The notes under the pieces are model-generated. The model saw only the letters and a program-made list of their open reading frames with translations. It ran no database searches and was not told the DNA's origin. A stretch of DNA of 64,000 bases from the NCBI GenBank assembly GCA_045106195.1, contig JBGCEH010000062.1:1-64000 (forward strand), in the 5' to 3' direction. Positions 1 through 8,146 of the stretch are shown in pieces. Position numbers and translations under genes: made by a program. Source of the DNA: Granulosicoccus sp045106195 (lineage in GTDB: Bacteria > Pseudomonadota > Gammaproteobacteria > Granulosicoccales > Granulosicoccaceae). Within the stretch, counting starts at the first letter, position 1. Every line of letters starts with the position of its first letter.

Positions 1-423
1 CAGTTCGTCCAGGATAATCACAGTCGATCCCAGCAAGGCGTATTGCGAGGGCTGCACTACCAGATCAGGAATCCTCAAGGCAAACTTGTTCGCGTAACCC
101 AGGGTGAGGTTTTCGACGTCGCGGTTGATATGCGCAAATCATCTGCACAGTTCGGACATTGGTTTGGCGTCAGTTTGTCTGAGACCAATCGCCGGCAATT
201 GTGGGTGCCAGCAGGATTTGCTCACGGGTTTTATGTTGTTTCCGAGAGCGCGGATTTCCAGTACAAATGCACGGACTACTATGCGCCTGAGCATGAGCGG
301 AGTCTGTTGTGGAACGACCCTGCGGTGGGAATCGAATGGCCTGTCATTGCAGGAAGCGAACCCGTTCTGGCTGCGAAGGATGCCATCGGGCTTGAGCTTG
401 ACCAGTGTGACTATTACCCATGA
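1..423 (+). CDS. rfbC: dTDP-4-dehydrorhamnose 3,5-epimerase, 5' end cut by window edge
   Basis: Frame 1 is open from the first base to TGA at 421-423, so only the C-terminal ~140 residues are present. The frame opens with FVQDNHSRS and continues GVLRGLHYQ, the conserved strand with the catalytic His of RmlC. It then shows VFDVAVDMRKSS and WVPAGFAHGF, all typical of this cupin-fold epimerase (usual length ~180 aa). It epimerises C3 and C5 of dTDP-4-keto-6-deoxyglucose on the way to dTDP-L-rhamnose. The stop overlaps the ATG of rfbD (ATGA at 420-423), so the genes are translationally coupled. An internal TTG at 43 is not the real start, because conserved sequence lies before it. Confidence 0.95.
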   Translation, partial: QFVQDNHSRSQQGVLRGLHYQIRNPQGKLVRVTQGEVFDVAVDMRKSSAQFGHWFGVSLSETNRRQLWVPAGFAHGFYVVSESADFQYKCTDYYAPEHERSLLWNDPAVGIEWPVIAGSEPVLAAKDAIGLELDQCDYYP

Positions 424-1283
424 TGCGCGTTTTTATCTCAGGCTCTGATCGTGGGCAGTTGCATTGGGAACTTTTGAGAAGTTGTCCGGCTAACGTCGAT
501 GTGGTGGGAGTGTCACCGCGACTTGATCTTTATGATGCAGATGCCATCGGAAAGGCATTGGACGAACTGAAACCCGATGCGATCATCAATGCGGCCGCTT
601 ATACCGCTGTTGACAAGGCAGAGTCAGAACCCGCCATGGCCCATGCGCTTAACGAGGTAGCGGTTGAGCAACTGGCTTTGTCGGCAAAGCGTCTTGATGC
701 AAGACTGTTGCATGTATCTACCGACTTTGTTTTCGGTAAAAGTGATGGTTCTCCGTTTACTGTTGGTGCCCCCACTGATCCTGTGAGCGTTTATGGCAAA
801 AGCAAGCTGGCAGGGGAAGCCGCGCTACTTCGTATCTTGCCAGAGCAAGGAACCATAATCAGAACAGCTTGGGTTTACTCGGCGCATGGCAACAACTTCG
901 TTAAAACCATGCTGCGTTTGATGCGCGAACGTGAGGAAATTGGAGTCATTGCTGATCAGATAGGCTCACCTACGTGGGCTCGTTCACTGGCGCAAGCGCT
1001 CTGGCGATCACTGGAAATCGAGACCTCGGGTGTACTTCACTGGACTGGTGCAGGTGTTGCCAGTTGGTTCGACTTTGCCGTGGCCATCGCGGAAGAGGCT
1101 ACGCAGTTGGGATTGCTTGAAAAACCAGTCAGTGTGAATCCTCTGACAACACAAGAGTATCCGACGCCTGCCAATAGGCCTGCCTATAGTGTCCTGCAAT
1201 TGAAGGACACCTGGCAGGTTCTTGGTATGAAGCCGCCCCAGTGGCGCGTAGAGCTACGATCGATGCTTAAGGAATTAACATGA
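420..1283 (+). CDS. rfbD: dTDP-4-dehydrorhamnose reductase
   Basis: A 287-aa SDR-type reductase of the normal RmlD length. It reduces the 4-keto sugar to dTDP-L-rhamnose with NAD(P)H. The N-terminal nucleotide-binding loop is atypical (SGSDRGQL), but the rest is classic: IINAAAYTAVDKAE, the HVSTDFVF strand and the catalytic YGKSKLAGE (Tyr-x3-Lys). It overlaps both neighbours by four bases (ATGA), giving a tight rfbC-rfbD-rfbB operon. dTDP-rhamnose normally feeds O-antigen, exopolysaccharide or glycolipid synthesis; no glycosyltransferase is visible here, so the end product is unknown. Confidence 0.95.
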   Translation: MMRVFISGSDRGQLHWELLRSCPANVDVVGVSPRLDLYDADAIGKALDELKPDAIINAAAYTAVDKAESEPAMAHALNEVAVEQLALSAKRLDARLLHVSTDFVFGKSDGSPFTVGAPTDPVSVYGKSKLAGEAALLRILPEQGTIIRTAWVYSAHGNNFVKTMLRLMREREEIGVIADQIGSPTWARSLAQALWRSLEIETSGVLHWTGAGVASWFDFAVAIAEEATQLGLLEKPVSVNPLTTQEYPTPANRPAYSVLQLKDTWQVLGMKPPQWRVELRSMLKELT

Positions 1284-2359
1284 AACGACTGCTGGTTACC
1301 GGAGCCGCTGGCTTTATAGGTTCCAACTTTGTGCGCTACTGGACGGCTGAGCATTCTGACGATCACATTGTTATTGTTGATGCGCTGACTTATGCCGGGA
1401 ATCGTTCAAATGTCAGCGACTTGCTGTCAGAGCGTTGCGTATTCGTTAAATCGGATATCAACGACACTGATTGCATTCAAGGCTTGCTGCGTGAGCATCG
1501 CATTGACACGATTGTGCATTTTGCCGCCGAAAGTCATGTAGACCGTTCCATCGAAGGACCCGATGCTTTCATTGAGGCCAATATTCTCGGTACTCACAGT
1601 CTGCTCAAGGCAGCTCGTCAAGTCTGGCAGGTGGAGGGTGAGGCGCCAGATACGCATCGCTTTCATCATGTTTCGACCGATGAAGTATATGGCTCGCTCA
1701 ACCCGGACGATCCGGCGTTTACCGAACACACAGCCTATGCGCCAAACTCGCCGTACTCTGCCAGTAAGGCATCATCGGATTTTCTGGTGCGTGCCTATCA
1801 CCATACTTATGGACTCGCCGTGACGACGAGTAACTGTTCCAATAATTATGGTCCTTATCATTTTCCAGAAAAACTCATTCCGCTGGTCATTATTAATCTG
1901 CTCCACGGGAAAGATCTGCCTATTTACGGAGATGGCAAGAATATTCGGGACTGGCTTTATGTCGATGATCATGCCCGGGGCATCGACAAGGTGCTCAACA
2001 AGGGCAGGCTGGGAGAGACCTACAATATAGGTGGCGTCAACGAGTGGACCAACATCGACATCGTGACCTTGATCTGCCAGCTTATGGACGGGCATTTTGC
2101 CGAAGATGATTCCTTGAAAGGTCGCTTCCCGAATTGTCCAGCCGCAAGCGGTGCTGAATGCAGTTCACTGATCAGCTATGTGACTGACCGGGCAGGCCAC
2201 GATTTCCGCTACGCGATCGATACCACTAAAATTCGTGAAGAGCTGGGGTATGAGCCTGCGGTGAGTTTCGAACAGGGTATTGCCTTGACCCTTGAGTGGT
2301 ATCTGTCAAACACGCAATGGTGGCAGTCAGTGCTGGACGGAAGCTATAGGAACGAGTGA
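1280..2359 (+). CDS. rfbB: dTDP-glucose 4,6-dehydratase
   Basis: A 359-aa extended SDR enzyme, close to the usual ~350-360. It converts dTDP-glucose to dTDP-4-keto-6-deoxyglucose. Visible motifs are GAAGFIGSNFVRY (NAD binding), HFAAESHVDRSI, HVSTDEVYGSL with the catalytic Asp-Glu, and YSASKASSDFLVRAY (Tyr-x3-Lys). It is the last gene of the operon: the gene order C-D-B places the first pathway enzyme last, and no rfbA (thymidylyltransferase) follows, so rfbA must lie upstream of the window or elsewhere. The next gene (chrR-like) is convergent. Confidence 0.96.
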   Translation: MKRLLVTGAAGFIGSNFVRYWTAEHSDDHIVIVDALTYAGNRSNVSDLLSERCVFVKSDINDTDCIQGLLREHRIDTIVHFAAESHVDRSIEGPDAFIEANILGTHSLLKAARQVWQVEGEAPDTHRFHHVSTDEVYGSLNPDDPAFTEHTAYAPNSPYSASKASSDFLVRAYHHTYGLAVTTSNCSNNYGPYHFPEKLIPLVIINLLHGKDLPIYGDGKNIRDWLYVDDHARGIDKVLNKGRLGETYNIGGVNEWTNIDIVTLICQLMDGHFAEDDSLKGRFPNCPAASGAECSSLISYVTDRAGHDFRYAIDTTKIREELGYEPAVSFEQGIALTLEWYLSNTQWWQSVLDGSYRNE

Positions 2360-2423
2360 TTAGTGCGGCTGTCAGGTGCCTATGCGATCGGATTGGCGTT
2401 TACGCAGATTCCGGTTTTTACGA

Positions 2424-2482
2424 CCTCGATAGCGAGGATGTAGATAGCCGCTAAAGCATATCCCCGCTTTCGCGGAGATGGC
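2424..2482. repeat. Convergent-gene spacer with two short hairpins, one a degenerate copy of the GTCAT-CCCCGC repeat
   Basis: Between rfbB and the convergent anti-sigma gene lie a CCTCG/CGAGG hairpin (2424-2437) and ATCCCCGCTTTCGCGGAGAT (2460-2479). The second resembles one arm of the palindromic repeat found more completely at 41889, 46847 and 57159. Either could act as a bidirectional terminator, but no T-tract follows. Confidence 0.45.
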
Positions 2483-2528
2483 CTGTTGTACAACCCAACT
2501 CGTCGAAAGCCGGGTCTCGAAAATACGG

Positions 2529-3188
2529 CTAAATGCCCACGAAAGGCTGCATGATCTTTCCAAGCATTCCGGAGTAATTGACCGGTGAATGAGTAGCGAT
2601 CAATGCAATGCAAGGCTCTTCCGAATCGACCACGGGTTTATGGGGCTCCTCGTGACCGTCAAGGTCGGCAATATCACCAACCATAAACCTTCCAATCTCG
2701 TCGCTGTAAGAGCCCTGCACCAGATAGGTTAGCTCCCGGTCATTGTGCGAGTGCGCCATGAGCTCGACACCTGGTTCGAGATGAAGCAGCTGGAAGGCAC
2801 CATGTTTCCTGTGCTGGTCACTGAGATTGTGCTGCTTGATGCCCGGCGCAATGCGGCGCCAGTCTAGCTCGTTCAGTGACGTAGGGAGCAGTCTCGCCAG
2901 TGGGCGAGGTACACCAGTGACCGCTGGTGCCTGCATAGTCGTTACTGGAGCGGAATGGGCAGGCATCATGGAGGCTCTGGCGAGAAGGTCGATCGCCGAC
3001 ATGGATATTCCAACGGACTCGGAGTCCTCTAGCAGAGCACCGCCAATGTTGTCTGCGATATCCACTCTGTGCCTGCAATGACTACAGACAGTAAGATGGC
3101 AGGCAACGAGCGTCTCCATCGGGGTGCTGAGACTTCCCGCAGCATAGTCCTGAATGGTTTCGTCTGTTAAATGGTGTGTGACACTCAT
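2529..3188 (-). CDS. chrR: ChrR-family zinc anti-sigma factor with C-terminal cupin
   Basis: 219 aa. The N-terminal zinc anti-sigma domain has His6, His31, Cys35 and Cys38, in the motif HLTVCSHC. These match in number and spacing the zinc ligands reported for Rhodobacter sphaeroides ChrR. The C-terminal cupin domain carries His146-x-His148-x3-Glu152 and His183, the second metal site of ChrR proteins. Such proteins hold an ECF sigma factor inactive until singlet oxygen or a related oxidant triggers release, and the cupin domain is needed for that response. The gene lies 6 bp after the sigma gene on the same strand, so the pair is co-transcribed. A cytosolic protein; no membrane segment is seen. 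Confidence 0.9.
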   Translation of the reverse strand: MSVTHHLTDETIQDYAAGSLSTPMETLVACHLTVCSHCRHRVDIADNIGGALLEDSESVGISMSAIDLLARASMMPAHSAPVTTMQAPAVTGVPRPLARLLPTSLNELDWRRIAPGIKQHNLSDQHRKHGAFQLLHLEPGVELMAHSHNDRELTYLVQGSYSDEIGRFMVGDIADLDGHEEPHKPVVDSEEPCIALIATHSPVNYSGMLGKIMQPFVGI

Positions 3189-3194
3189 ATTGCA

Positions 3195-3857
3195 CTAACT
3201 CTTGTTTGTATATTCATCGTGGAGGCTTTCATCCTCGCTCTGTAAGCTAGACCTTACGGCCTGCATGGCCAATCGGATTCGCGACTTTACTGTGCCGATT
3301 GGAAGATCTAGCCACTTGGCTATTGCACCATGTGACTGTCCTCTGAAGTAGGACAAGTGCATGACCTGCCGTTGTTCTTGAGGCAATTTTTCCAGCGCTC
3401 TCTCCAGCTGCTCTGCCGCCTGAGAGTCGCTGACAAACTTCGCTTGAGGATCAGTATCCGTTGTTTCTACGTCGAGCATTTCGTCGTCAAGCTCTACCTC
3501 GATTCGCGAATTTCCGCGCAGGTAGTCTATCCGTCTGTTTCTGGCGATGGTAAACAGCCAAGTGCTTGCCGCCGCTTTTTTCGGGTCGTAACTTTCTGCT
3601 CTACGCCAGACGGTGAGCATGATTTCCTGCGTGAGTTCTTCCGCAATCTCATCACTCATGCCTTTTCCCATCAGGAAAGACTTTACCCTGCCTGCGTAAT
3701 AGCCGTACACGTCGGCAAATGCCGCTTCGTCGCGATTTTCACCGATAGCCTTAAGGTTGTCGCCCATACGCTTGCGCAGCGCAAGAGATGCCTCTGTCTT
3801 TTTGTCTGGTGCAGCGCCACTGCGCTTTTTTGTAGGTGTTGCCACTAAAGTATTCAT
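3195..3857 (-). CDS. rpoE: ECF sigma factor, RpoE/ECF11 type
   Basis: 220 aa with a sigma-70 region 2 (STWLFTIARNRRIDYLRGN, ~residues 107-125) and region 4 (GAIAKWLDLPIGTVKSRIR, the helix-turn-helix). It directs RNA polymerase to a small stress regulon and is presumably held by the adjacent ChrR-like protein. The first 30 residues are Lys/Thr-rich and not conserved; an alternative ATG at 3767 (MGDNLKAIGENRDEAAF) would give a protein more like R. sphaeroides RpoE. Neither start has a clear ribosome site. A self-directed promoter candidate lies at 3868-3896, which with the first ATG would leave a leader of only a few bases. Confidence 0.92.
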   Translation of the reverse strand: MNTLVATPTKKRSGAAPDKKTEASLALRKRMGDNLKAIGENRDEAAFADVYGYYAGRVKSFLMGKGMSDEIAEELTQEIMLTVWRRAESYDPKKAAASTWLFTIARNRRIDYLRGNSRIEVELDDEMLDVETTDTDPQAKFVSDSQAAEQLERALEKLPQEQRQVMHLSYFRGQSHGAIAKWLDLPIGTVKSRIRLAMQAVRSSLQSEDESLHDEYTNKS

Positions 3858-3867
3858 TGTTGTTGGA

Positions 3868-3896
3868 ACTTACGCATTCCGATTCTCACCGGATCT
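3868..3896 (-). promoter_or_regulatory. Candidate ECF11-type promoter of the sigma/anti-sigma pair
   Basis: Read on the minus strand: AGATCC, 18 bases, then TAAGT. This resembles the TGATC-type -35 and TAAG-type -10 elements described for RpoE-ChrR systems. It lies directly before the sigma gene and back-to-back with a plus-strand candidate at 3900-3928. The assignment rests on motif similarity only. Confidence 0.5.
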
Positions 3897-3899
3897 GTC

Positions 3900-3928
3900 T
3901 GATCTTCCGAATGCTGCAGCGCGTACAC
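3900..3928 (+). promoter_or_regulatory. Candidate ECF11-type promoter of the FAD oxidoreductase operon
   Basis: TGATCT, 18 bases, TACAC, ending 32 bases before the ATG at 3961. The -35-like element and spacer match the candidates at 3868-3896 and 7428-7456; the -10 is a weaker match. This suggests that the divergent lipid operon is controlled by the neighbouring sigma factor. Confidence 0.45.
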
Positions 3929-3960
3929 TGACCCGCACACGATAGAGTAGACTCCGGTTC

Positions 3961-5349
3961 ATGGTACACGACGTTAAGATGCATGTTGCTGTTGTAGGTA
4001 GCGGTGCTGCGGGGCTTGCAGCCGCTTGGCTGCTAGCTAAGCGGCATAATGTCACACTTCTGGAAAAAGACGACAGGCTCGGTGGACACGCTCACACAGC
4101 CACGCTGGATCTGCCTGACGCAGAGACGAACTCGGAGGCAGCTCCAGACGGGGAACGGCTGAAAATAGACACCGGATTTATTGTCTATAACGAGCCTAGT
4201 TACCCCAATATGACGCGATGGTTTGACGCGATGAGCGTCAAGACAGAGGCGAGCGACATGTCTTTCGCTGTCTCGCGCGATAATGGCGGATTCGAGTATG
4301 CCGGTGGGCCTGCGTTGGGCCTGCTGGCGCAACCGGGTTTAACGCTACGCCCGAGGTTCTGGAAGATGTTGCGTGATCTCCTGCGATTCTACCGAAGCGC
4401 ACCGGGCCAGATTCCGGCCGACTCAGAGCAAACGCTTGGTGACTTCCTGCGGCATCACCGTTACAACGATGAGTTTGTTCAGGATCACTTGCTCCCGTTC
4501 GGTGCTGCCATTTGGTCGACGTCCAAAAACAAGATGTTGGACTATCCAGCGGCTGCGTTTATTCGGTTCTGCAGTAACCACGGTCTTTTGCAGGTCACCA
4601 ACCGCCCACAGTGGCGAACCGTCTCCGGCGGTAGTGAGCAATACGTCAGGGCCGTGGAAAAATCCTTGGGAACTGAGTCTGTCATCACGGGATTCGACGT
4701 CACCCGTATCCGAAGGTCTGCTGATGGGGTCTCTATTTTTGACGCCGGGGGGCGGCGAGTCGATGCTGATCATGTCGTCATTGCCGCACACGCGGATCAG
4801 GCTCTCGCCTGTCTCGAAGCGCCGACGCCACAGGAAATCACCTTACTCGGGAAGTTTGAGTACGAGCCCAATCTCGCAATTTTGCACACTGACGAAAGCT
4901 ACCTTCCAAAACGTCGCAGGGCATGGTGTAGCTGGAATTATGTCGAGAGAAGCGGTGATGATGCGTCGCAGGTGTCAGTGAGTTACTGGATGAATCGTCT
5001 TCAAAATCTGACTACTGCCAAGAATTATATTGTTACTCTCAATCCTGCCACCCCGCCGGCTACCCACGTGACGTTCCGTTCCCAGATGTATCAGCATCCG
5101 GTGTTCACACCGGAAACCTGGAAAGCACAGCAGGAGCTCTGGTTGCTGCAAGGTCAGCAGAGGAGTTGGTTCTGCGGTAGTTATTTTGGATCGGGATTCC
5201 ACGAAGATGCTGTGCAAGCAGGTCTGGCAGTTGCCGAGCAGCTCGGTGGGCTGGCTCGCCCATGGCCACTGGAAGATCCTTCACCGCGAATCGTGGTGCC
5301 TTCCAGGAATCTGAGTGAGTACCGTGGGCCTGATGAGGCTGCTGCATGA
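3961..5349 (+). CDS. NAD/FAD-binding amine-oxidase-like protein (COG2907)
   Basis: 462 aa. An N-terminal Rossmann FAD site (VAVVGSGAAGLAAAWLLAKR, then Glu and RLGGHAHT) is typical of the phytoene desaturase/amine oxidase fold. YAGGP and FCGSYFGSGFHEDAVQAG near the C-terminus match the COG2907 family, which is regularly linked to DUF1365 and cyclopropane-synthase-like genes in RpoE-ChrR regulons. The true substrate is not established from sequence; by context it may oxidise or desaturate an acyl chain in membrane lipids. It is the first gene of a three-gene operon, with an ATGA overlap with the next gene (5346-5349). The start is the ATG after a candidate ECF promoter. Confidence 0.85.
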   Translation: MVHDVKMHVAVVGSGAAGLAAAWLLAKRHNVTLLEKDDRLGGHAHTATLDLPDAETNSEAAPDGERLKIDTGFIVYNEPSYPNMTRWFDAMSVKTEASDMSFAVSRDNGGFEYAGGPALGLLAQPGLTLRPRFWKMLRDLLRFYRSAPGQIPADSEQTLGDFLRHHRYNDEFVQDHLLPFGAAIWSTSKNKMLDYPAAAFIRFCSNHGLLQVTNRPQWRTVSGGSEQYVRAVEKSLGTESVITGFDVTRIRRSADGVSIFDAGGRRVDADHVVIAAHADQALACLEAPTPQEITLLGKFEYEPNLAILHTDESYLPKRRRAWCSWNYVERSGDDASQVSVSYWMNRLQNLTTAKNYIVTLNPATPPATHVTFRSQMYQHPVFTPETWKAQQELWLLQGQQRSWFCGSYFGSGFHEDAVQAGLAVAEQLGGLARPWPLEDPSPRIVVPSRNLSEYRGPDEAAA

Positions 5350-6107
5350 GTCTGCGCAGTAGCTTGTATGTCGGACAGGTGTATCACAAGCGCATGCGAC
5401 CCAAGGTGCATGTGCTCAGATACACCGTGTTCTCGCTACTCATCGATCTGTCCGAGATTGATACGCTTGCCAGAAAATTCTGGCTGTTCTCGCACAACCG
5501 ATTTAATCTGCTCAGCTTTCACGATGTCGACTTTGGTGAGTCAGAACACGAAACCCTGAGAGAATATGTACAGCGCAGTTTGACGCAGTCAGGCATTCAC
5601 ACGATGCCTACACGCATTCTTCTAAGTTGCTACCCTCGTGTATTAGGGCATGCTTTCAATCCCTTAAGCCTGTTTTATTGTCTCGATGAGAATTCAGATT
5701 GTTATGCTGTTGTTCACGAGGTTCACAATACGTTTGGCGAGCGTCATGCCTATGTACTGCCGGTAGGTGCTGACAATTCCTGCGAGAATGTCTGGATCCA
5801 TCAAAGCGCGCAGAAATCACTATTCGTGTCACCGTTCGCACATATGGGCATGCAGTATCAGTTCAGACTCAATGAACCAGCTGAGAAGCAGGTGGTCGTA
5901 ATACGGGCATCGGATGATGAGGGACTAGTAATTACAGCAAGCTACGTCGCCCTACGTCAGATGCTCAGTACGTCACAGTTGCTGAAGGTTTTTTTACAGA
6001 TTCCCTTGTTAGGTGCCAAGGTAGTCGGTGGTATCCACTGGGAGGCGTTCAAGCTCTGGGTCAAAGGGATACCATTGTTCAAGCACCAGCCTAAACGTTC
6101 AACCTGA
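5346..6107 (+). CDS. DUF1365 family protein (COG3496)
   Basis: 253 aa. It begins SLYVGQVYHKRMRPKVH and contains RILLSCYPRVLGHAFNPLS and the YVALRQ region, the usual signature of DUF1365. The biochemical role is not known to me. Members are nearly always next to the COG2907 oxidoreductase and the cyclopropane-synthase-like methyltransferase, as here, suggesting one pathway of fatty-acyl modification. It overlaps the upstream stop by four bases and lies 29 bp before the methyltransferase, so all three are probably one transcript. Confidence 0.85.
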   Translation: MSLRSSLYVGQVYHKRMRPKVHVLRYTVFSLLIDLSEIDTLARKFWLFSHNRFNLLSFHDVDFGESEHETLREYVQRSLTQSGIHTMPTRILLSCYPRVLGHAFNPLSLFYCLDENSDCYAVVHEVHNTFGERHAYVLPVGADNSCENVWIHQSAQKSLFVSPFAHMGMQYQFRLNEPAEKQVVVIRASDDEGLVITASYVALRQMLSTSQLLKVFLQIPLLGAKVVGGIHWEAFKLWVKGIPLFKHQPKRST

Positions 6108-6136
6108 CCCATTTTCCCAAGCTACTATCAATATCA

Positions 6137-7390
6137 ATGTCAGAAATAGACAATCAGTCACTACGTCCAGCCCTGCCCATCCGTTACAAGCTGCAGCATG
6201 CACTTGGCAGTCTCATCGGCCGTCGCTTTGATCATTTGCTCGATGGTATACATCATGGCCAACTGCGGTTTACCTGGCCAGATGGGCACACATCATTGCA
6301 TGGAGTCATGTCGGACAACCCGACAGAAAATGCCCATGTGATCCTGCATAATTTCAAGCCGGTCAGGCAGATGATGGTCAAGGGCGAAAACGGCTTCGCT
6401 GAGAGCTACCTTCGCGGTGACTGGTCCTCTGACAATCTGCACAGTTTGTTCACTTTAATAATGAATAATGAATCGCAGGTTGCAGCGATGACTTCAGGTA
6501 GCTGGTATGCAAGGCTCGCCAACTCGATTCGTCATGGACGAAATCACAATTCGCTCAGCGGCAGTCGCCGTAACATAGAATTTCACTACGATCTGGGTAA
6601 CAGTTTTTACCAGTTGTGGCTTGACCCGAGTATGAGCTATTCATCGGCCCGTTTTCACGATAACGAAACGCTCGAGCAAGCACAACACATCAAGCTTCAA
6701 CAGGTTGTTGACTACTTGAAACCCAGGCCTGGGGCGCGAATTCTTGAAATCGGTTGTGGCTGGGGCGCCATGGCGCACAAGCTGGCTACCCGGGCGCAGT
6801 GTGAGGTCGAAGGTATCTCGCTCAGTCATGAGCAACTTCGGTATGCGCAGGAACATAACAGTATCGCCGCGAGTGACGATTCGAAAGGATCAACCTCCTT
6901 CAGGCACCAGGATTATCGACAGGTCACAGGCACCTACGATCACATTGTGTCTATCGAGATGTTCGAGGCTGTTGGTGAGCAGTACTGGACCACATATTTT
7001 TCGAAATTGAATGCCCTGCTCGAAAATCAGGGTACTGCTGTATTGCAGGTCATTACCATCGCAGAAGACCGGTTTGAAGACTACAAGGCTAGCCCGGATT
7101 TCATACAGCGCTATATTTTTCCGGGCGGTATGTTACCTAGCAAGACCCATTTGCGAGAACTGATCAATCAGGCGGGTTTTGATATCGTGAAAACTGACTG
7201 GTTTGGACGCAGTTATGCCACTACGCTGAGATTGTGGCGAGAGCGTTTTGATCAGATGGGCCGAGAAGTCCAGGCTCAGGGTTTTGATGAGCGGTTCATG
7301 CGGATGTGGCGATATTACCTGAGTTACTGTGAAACCGGATTTCAGTTTGAGCGTACCGATGTTGGACAGCTCCTGCTAGTCAAACGATAG
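6137..7390 (+). CDS. cfa: Cyclopropane-fatty-acyl-phospholipid synthase family methyltransferase
   Basis: 417 aa, the usual length. The SAM-binding motif is ARILEIGCGWGAMAHKLA and the family signature FHYDLGNSFYQLWLDPSMSY precedes it. IVSIEMFEAVGEQYW and the YIFPGGMLPS loop follow. The enzyme transfers a methyl or methylene group from SAM to unsaturated acyl chains of phospholipids. In the COG2907/DUF1365 setting it could make a cyclopropane, a methyl-branched or a further oxidised acyl chain; sequence alone does not separate these. It ends the three-gene operon. Confidence 0.9.
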   Translation: MSEIDNQSLRPALPIRYKLQHALGSLIGRRFDHLLDGIHHGQLRFTWPDGHTSLHGVMSDNPTENAHVILHNFKPVRQMMVKGENGFAESYLRGDWSSDNLHSLFTLIMNNESQVAAMTSGSWYARLANSIRHGRNHNSLSGSRRNIEFHYDLGNSFYQLWLDPSMSYSSARFHDNETLEQAQHIKLQQVVDYLKPRPGARILEIGCGWGAMAHKLATRAQCEVEGISLSHEQLRYAQEHNSIAASDDSKGSTSFRHQDYRQVTGTYDHIVSIEMFEAVGEQYWTTYFSKLNALLENQGTAVLQVITIAEDRFEDYKASPDFIQRYIFPGGMLPSKTHLRELINQAGFDIVKTDWFGRSYATTLRLWRERFDQMGREVQAQGFDERFMRMWRYYLSYCETGFQFERTDVGQLLLVKR

Positions 7391-7427
7391 TGTTTGGAAT
7401 CGTCAGGCTCGGTGGTCCTATGGCCCA

Positions 7428-7456
7428 TGATCTGGCGACAATCTCTTAGCGTATCT
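7428..7456 (+). promoter_or_regulatory. Candidate ECF11-type promoter before the DUF3833 gene
   Basis: TGATCT, 18 bases, TATCT, located ~85 bases before the TTG start at 7541. It has the same hexamer and the same spacer as the candidate at 3900-3928. This supports including the DUF3833 gene in the sigma-factor regulon. Confidence 0.4.
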
Positions 7457-7540
7457 CTTCCAAGCAGTTTGTTCCGGCGCTTTGTTTTTTAGAGAGACGA
7501 GTCTCGGGAATCCATTGATAATTTATAGGGGGGTCGAGCA

Positions 7541-8146
7541 TTGCTAGCACTTCTTGAAAAGAACAAGCAGGACGCAGTTGAAGCAAGGCATGCGCCTGCG
7601 ACAGACCTACCGCTCCAATTTGACTTCGCCGAGTATTTTCTGGGCCATACCCGGGCGTCGGGTTGGTTTTCAGACAGGTTTGGCAAGCCGCGTCGGCATT
7701 TCTGCGGAGATTTTTATGGCTTCTACGAAGACGATCGGTTTGTCCTTGACGAAAAACTCTTTTATACCGATGGCATAGTCGAGGTTAGGCAATGGAAAAT
7801 TGCGATAACCGGTAATGGGATATTCAGCGCAGAATCAGACTCGCTAATCAACGGCGCTAACGGTTTTGTAGATGGGAACAGATTATCGATGAAATACTCC
7901 ATGAAAGTGAAAATCGAGGAAAACAAAACCTGGGATCTTGACATGGATGACGTCATGATTCTGCAACCGGATGGAAGCCTTCACAACATCACACAGGTGT
8001 GTAAATGGGGCTTTCGTATAGGAACAGTGTCCACTCAATATCTGCGACATGATGGCGACAGATTATGCGTGAATGATAGTTCGATCGGGATGGTGACGCC
8101 ATCCGGAGGTTCGGTGAGGCGTCACCTCTCTTCAGTCGGTCCTTAG
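7541..8146 (+). CDS. DUF3833 family protein
   Basis: 201 aa. The start is TTG, supported by an AGGGGGG ribosome site 7 bases upstream; no in-frame ATG fits the family's N-terminus. Motifs of DUF3833 are visible: FDFAEYFLGHTRASGWFSD, RFGKPRRHF, LDEKLFYTDG, VRQWKI and the C-terminal CKWGFRIGTV. The family is often a lipoprotein, but no lipobox is seen here. Function unknown. In other proteobacteria it sits with the COG2907/DUF1365/methyltransferase set, which matches this context. It overlaps the convergent DUF6134 gene by 15 bases. Confidence 0.8.
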   Translation: MLALLEKNKQDAVEARHAPATDLPLQFDFAEYFLGHTRASGWFSDRFGKPRRHFCGDFYGFYEDDRFVLDEKLFYTDGIVEVRQWKIAITGNGIFSAESDSLINGANGFVDGNRLSMKYSMKVKIEENKTWDLDMDDVMILQPDGSLHNITQVCKWGFRIGTVSTQYLRHDGDRLCVNDSSIGMVTPSGGSVRRHLSSVGP

